From Cunninghamella blakesleeana (lineage: Eukaryota; Mucoromycota; Mucoromycetes; Mucorales; Cunninghamellaceae): a stretch of 64,000 nt of DNA. Below are positions 60,601 to 64,000 of this stretch, one piece after another. The stretch lies in NCBI GenBank assembly GCA_017871115.1, contig JAFCIZ010000002.1, forward strand, positions 744,001-808,000, read 5' to 3'. Made by a program: the position numbers and the translations under genes. Positions within the stretch are counted from its first letter, which is position 1. Each line of letters starts with the position of its first letter. The notes below the pieces were generated by a model. The model was not told where the DNA came from, did no database searches, and was given only the letters and a program-made list of their open reading frames with translations.

Positions 60601-62896
60601 ATCAATACCTATAGGTAAAACTATAATATCATATATATTCCACCATAAAAAGATAAACTATATAAATATATAAAATAAATACAAAGTATGAATTACATCC
60701 CATTTTCTACTTGATATTGTTGATACCACTGATACTATTGATTTACCTTATTTATACCCATACCAAAAGCTTTGATAGCTATCTCAATGGTATACAACAC
60801 TAAAAATCCATAGTACATGTTGCCTATTTTCGCAATAATTATTAATAAATATATTTTTATTATTATATATATTAAAAGTTATTTAATATATATTTAATAT
60901 ACGATAAAAAATACCCTTACCTAATAAATGGGCCAACCAAGCCGGTTTATCCAGAAAATCAGTAGCAAATACAGCTAGAAAAAAGAAAAAAGAAATCTAT
61001 TAATATACTAAATAATGACTTTTCTTTTTCTAGTTATTATTTATATTTATTTATTTAAAAAAAAATTACCAATATTTGCTAAACTAATATACATCATTAT
61101 ATAGGAAAACTTTTCACGTTTATCGACTATTAAATCATAGCACATTGCTTTTATTTCACTTTCAGGACGATCCAATATTGGTGTAGGCTTTTCTAATGAT
61201 AATTGTTTTTGTAGATCTTGATATTGTCGTTGAGGATTAGTTAATGACGATATCCCATTTCTTTGTTTGAAAGTTTCCAAAAATACCTAGCAAATCAGTA
61301 AATAAATGTATAAAAAATTTAAAAAAAAGTATATATATATACATCATATAAAATATTTTTAAAATTCTTTTATGAAAATTATATAAAATCTTACTTACAC
61401 CAATAAATAGCTGAATTGTACAAAGAGATGCAACAAACATAAATACAATGTAATAAAGAGAATACCATATTGATGAAGAAGCCCAATTAAAATTAGGTTG
61501 AGCATCAGCTTCTGAAGTGATACTCATTGCTGAAAAAAGCGACAGTATCTAATAGATTAAGAATATAGATATATTTATTTATTGTCATTTATATTAATAT
61601 TAGAATATGATTTCCTTTATAGTCTAGTAAAATAATATATTTTAACCTACCCAGCCTTCACCAGATGATATTTCGACCAAGTGTAATAAAGCTTTACCAA
61701 AATTATCAAATGAATATTCATAAGGATTTTTCCAAGTACGAGGAATGAGTATATTTAAATTGTCGTCATCATCAGATCTATATTCACCATAACAATTATA
61801 CTTGATATCAATAGTGTCGTCATTACAGCTAGTAAATTTACCACCAAAAAGAAAACATCCATATATAGCAAATGATATAAACACCAAAAGATTAAGCGCA
61901 ACAGCATCCATCATTTTTGGTACACCGTGCATCAGATCAAAAAATAAAACCCGCATTCCTTCAACATGGTGAACCAAATTTAAAATTCTAAAAGTTCTTA
62001 AGCATCGTAATATAGACTGACTTCCAAACTCTTCTTCTTCTACTACAATTCCTTTGCTTTTAAAAAATAAAATTATACAGAGTTGAGCTAACAAAACTAT
62101 CAAGTCTACTACATTCCATATCTTCCTCAAATAAGATTTAGGTAGCATGATTATACCAAAAGCAATCATTCTAAAAAGCACATCCATAAAATAAAAACCT
62201 AATAAAACATATTGAATATACTCAACTACCTGTGTTGCAACTGGATAGTTGATTCGAAAATATCTATCAGTGATAGTAGCCATGGTGAAACTTGCAAAAA
62301 CCATTCCTACTACTATTTGGTTGTATATAGAAGAATTGATTGTATTCAAGCACCATACACGTATTGCATTATTTGAGTTTATAAATCCGAAGCTTTTAAA
62401 AAGCCTCAAGTTTTCTATTACAACAGTTTTGTTTTCCATTGCTACATTGTTTTCATATTCATCACCATACTTTACTGGATTAGCTTTGTCAGGCTTTTCT
62501 CTAAAATTTTCATTAATATCTCTAAAATTTAATTTAAATGATAATTATAATAGTAAATTAAATATATAAATAAGTACATGATAATACTACATATATATAT
62601 ACCTTTTTTTTTTTTTTTTTCATTTTATATTAAAAATTAAAAAATAAACTTACTTAGATGACCCAAAATTGGATAGGATAGTAAGTACCAAATTATCCTT
62701 TTGTCCATTTGGTCTGGAAGAGTCATTCGTAGTGTGATTCTTATTTTTTAAAAAGTCCTCAAGTAGATTAGAGTTAATTGAAGCAAGTAATGATTTTGGA
62801 ATAGTTTTAATATTTGCTTTGCGCTGCTCTTGGCTAATAAATATTGGTAATAAAAACCTGTAGCAATATAAAAAGCAAAATATATATAAATCAATA

Positions 62897-62935
<39 letters not shown>

Positions 62936-63938
62936 TAATTTTACATTTATTTATTTTTTATTAATTAAACAAAATTTACCTACTAACAACATCCAATTGG
63001 AAATATTCTGGTTGCCACCTATGATATCGTATATACTTTTTAATTTGAAGATTTCTAATTTCATCTTCATCTAAATCGAAATTTTCCATAATAACAGCAA
63101 TAAAAAGATTCATCACAATATCTATGTATATTCATATATAATAGAATATTAATAATTATTAGGGTAATGGCGATTAATATTATTTATTGTAAATAAAAAG
63201 ACTTACAATGTATTATAAAATACAAGGTAACCATAAAAACTCCAGCAAAAATAACTGTTGAGTATGCTTGACTATGCATTGAATCATATAAAATATCCTA
63301 TATAATTATTGATATTTCGAGAAAAAAAAATTATCAGCATATATATGCTCATCGTCTAGTGTTTAAAATTTTCAAAATACTTACAGTCCAATTTTCACCA
63401 GTCATCACCTAATATTGAAATATAATAAAAGCATTACATAAATATAAATGTAAAATAAAATAGGTTGTAAATAAAATATGCTATTTATTAAAATTTAAAA
63501 TCTAATACTACCTGATATAACGAGAGAAATGACTGATAAAAATTGTCAAATTTCATAGCAGGATCATCCCAATCACTAATATCTTGAAAATCACCACCAA
63601 AAAATTGAGTAACAATAGGACAAAACAGAAATAAAACCATAAAAGTAAAGAATGTAAGATTAATTATTCCCTGACCATCACCGATTATATCAGACTAATC
63701 ATAAAATAAAAAATGAAATAAATGTAAGAATAACGACATGTAAGAATGGAAGTCATAACTAAATAATGTGTTGCATGTAAATTATATTCATACCAATAGC
63801 TGAAGGACACTAGGAAAGAAATAAACAATTCTATAACACTTGGAGACTGATAGTATTTGTAAAATCCTATACATTTGACTATTGTGATCAACAATAAATA
63901 TATTGAATAAGCTTCCAATGCAAATTAGAGCATCAAAC
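57638..63938 (-). CDS. CCH1: Voltage-gated calcium channel Cch1, 5' part beyond window end
   Basis: Seen: 22 minus-strand exons: 63938-63794, 63694-63512, 63408-63385, 63297-63207, 63121-62980, 62857-62654, 62521-61651, 61548-61399, 61286-61070, 60974-60921, 60823-60747, 60657-60609, 60497-60457, 60350-60253, 60156-59970, 59884-59744, 59648-59572, 59462-59384, 59271-59008, 58904-58810, 58706-57775, 57666-57638. They give 1382 residues covering part of domain II, domains III and IV, and the cytosolic tail. Pore loops: VMTGENWTDILYD (II), EISSGEGWILSL (III), RMTTGENWDFLMHD (IV), each with a Glu. S4-like helices: LRCLRTFRILNLVHHVEGMR (III) and FRLARRIESLDTLLKAIKKA (IV). ETFKQRNGISSLTNPQRQ is the fungal III-IV linker. 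Known: Cch1 with Mid1 is the high-affinity plasma-membrane calcium channel. The tail is Ser/Asn-rich with an EF-hand-like remnant (AWAEYDPMATGYI). Upstream frames near 63950 contain stops, so the next exon lies outside. Confidence 0.94.
62903..62930. repeat. (TA)14 run in a CCH1 intron
   Basis: One of many long TA runs; others of similar size are at about 10092-10117, 12638-12669, 35707-35731, 39875-39910, 44989-45012, 51461-51487 and 54661-54694. All lie in introns or between genes. Confidence 0.8.
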
Positions 63939-64000
63939 CTATTTCGTATGAACACGATATAAAAAAGAATCAAGCAACAAGGAGAGAGTTAAGAATAAAA

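Noticed and set aside
1..64000. tRNA, rRNA, CRISPR or transposon candidates
   Set aside because: No T-loop-like GTTCRA motif in a plausible cloverleaf, no rRNA-like blocks, no regularly spaced repeats, and no transposase or reverse-transcriptase motifs were found.

Overview
The window comes from the nuclear genome of a fungus, most likely an early-diverging one (Mucoromycota is my best guess). The DNA is very A+T-rich, genes are close together on both strands and rich in short introns, and the set includes fungal-type CCH1, SPF1, IZH-type PAQR and VTA1 genes beside genes lost in baker's yeast (a complete CSN2, CLPP, an SLC45-type carrier). I resolved 21 protein-coding genes with about 107 GT-AG introns by reading splice sites and reading frame. 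Exon boundaries are manual and unsupported by RNA data. I saw no rRNA, tRNA, CRISPR array or autonomous transposon.

Layout. 1-9 kb: the end of an IZH3-like PAQR receptor (minus, cut by the window start), a hexose transporter (plus) and a KdsD-like SIS/CBS sugar-phosphate isomerase (minus). 9.8-18.3 kb, all plus: phosphopantothenate-cysteine ligase, a leucine-rich-repeat protein with two PP1-docking motifs, ribosomal protein eL36 and VTA1. 18.5-26.4 kb: COP9 signalosome subunit 2 (minus), divergent from the TORC1 subunit Raptor/KOG1 (plus). 26.8-42.1 kb, all plus: an MFSD6-like carrier, a two-finger C2H2 protein, a thioredoxin-like/F-box fusion, PWP1, an SLC45-type sugar carrier, RRP15 and CLPP. 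43.0-48.8 kb: a tiny Cys-rich gene and the P5A ATPase SPF1 (minus). 51.2-57.2 kb: two tandem paralogous genes of an unusual HNH/NUMOD family (plus). 57.6-64 kb: the calcium channel CCH1 (minus, running off the window end).

Most of the window is ordinary housekeeping: ribosome and rRNA maturation (eL36, PWP1, RRP15), growth control (KOG1, CSN2), endosomal sorting (VTA1), ER membrane-protein quality control (SPF1), calcium entry (CCH1), CoA synthesis (PPCS) and transport. No operon-like logic links them. The accessory island between SPF1 and CCH1 stands out. Each of its two genes encodes four tandem units resembling the NUMOD4 plus HNH module of homing endonucleases, followed by a NUMOD1-like tail. 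Only the last unit looks close to a canonical HNH, and the N-termini are basic and low-complexity. The two genes share intron positions and phases, and traces of shared flanking sequence suggest a longer, older array. This is my leading candidate for an undescribed system. Other notable points are a 6-nt exon in CLPP, a 14-nt exon in the SLC45-type gene, and the CxxC thioredoxin-fold/F-box fusion.
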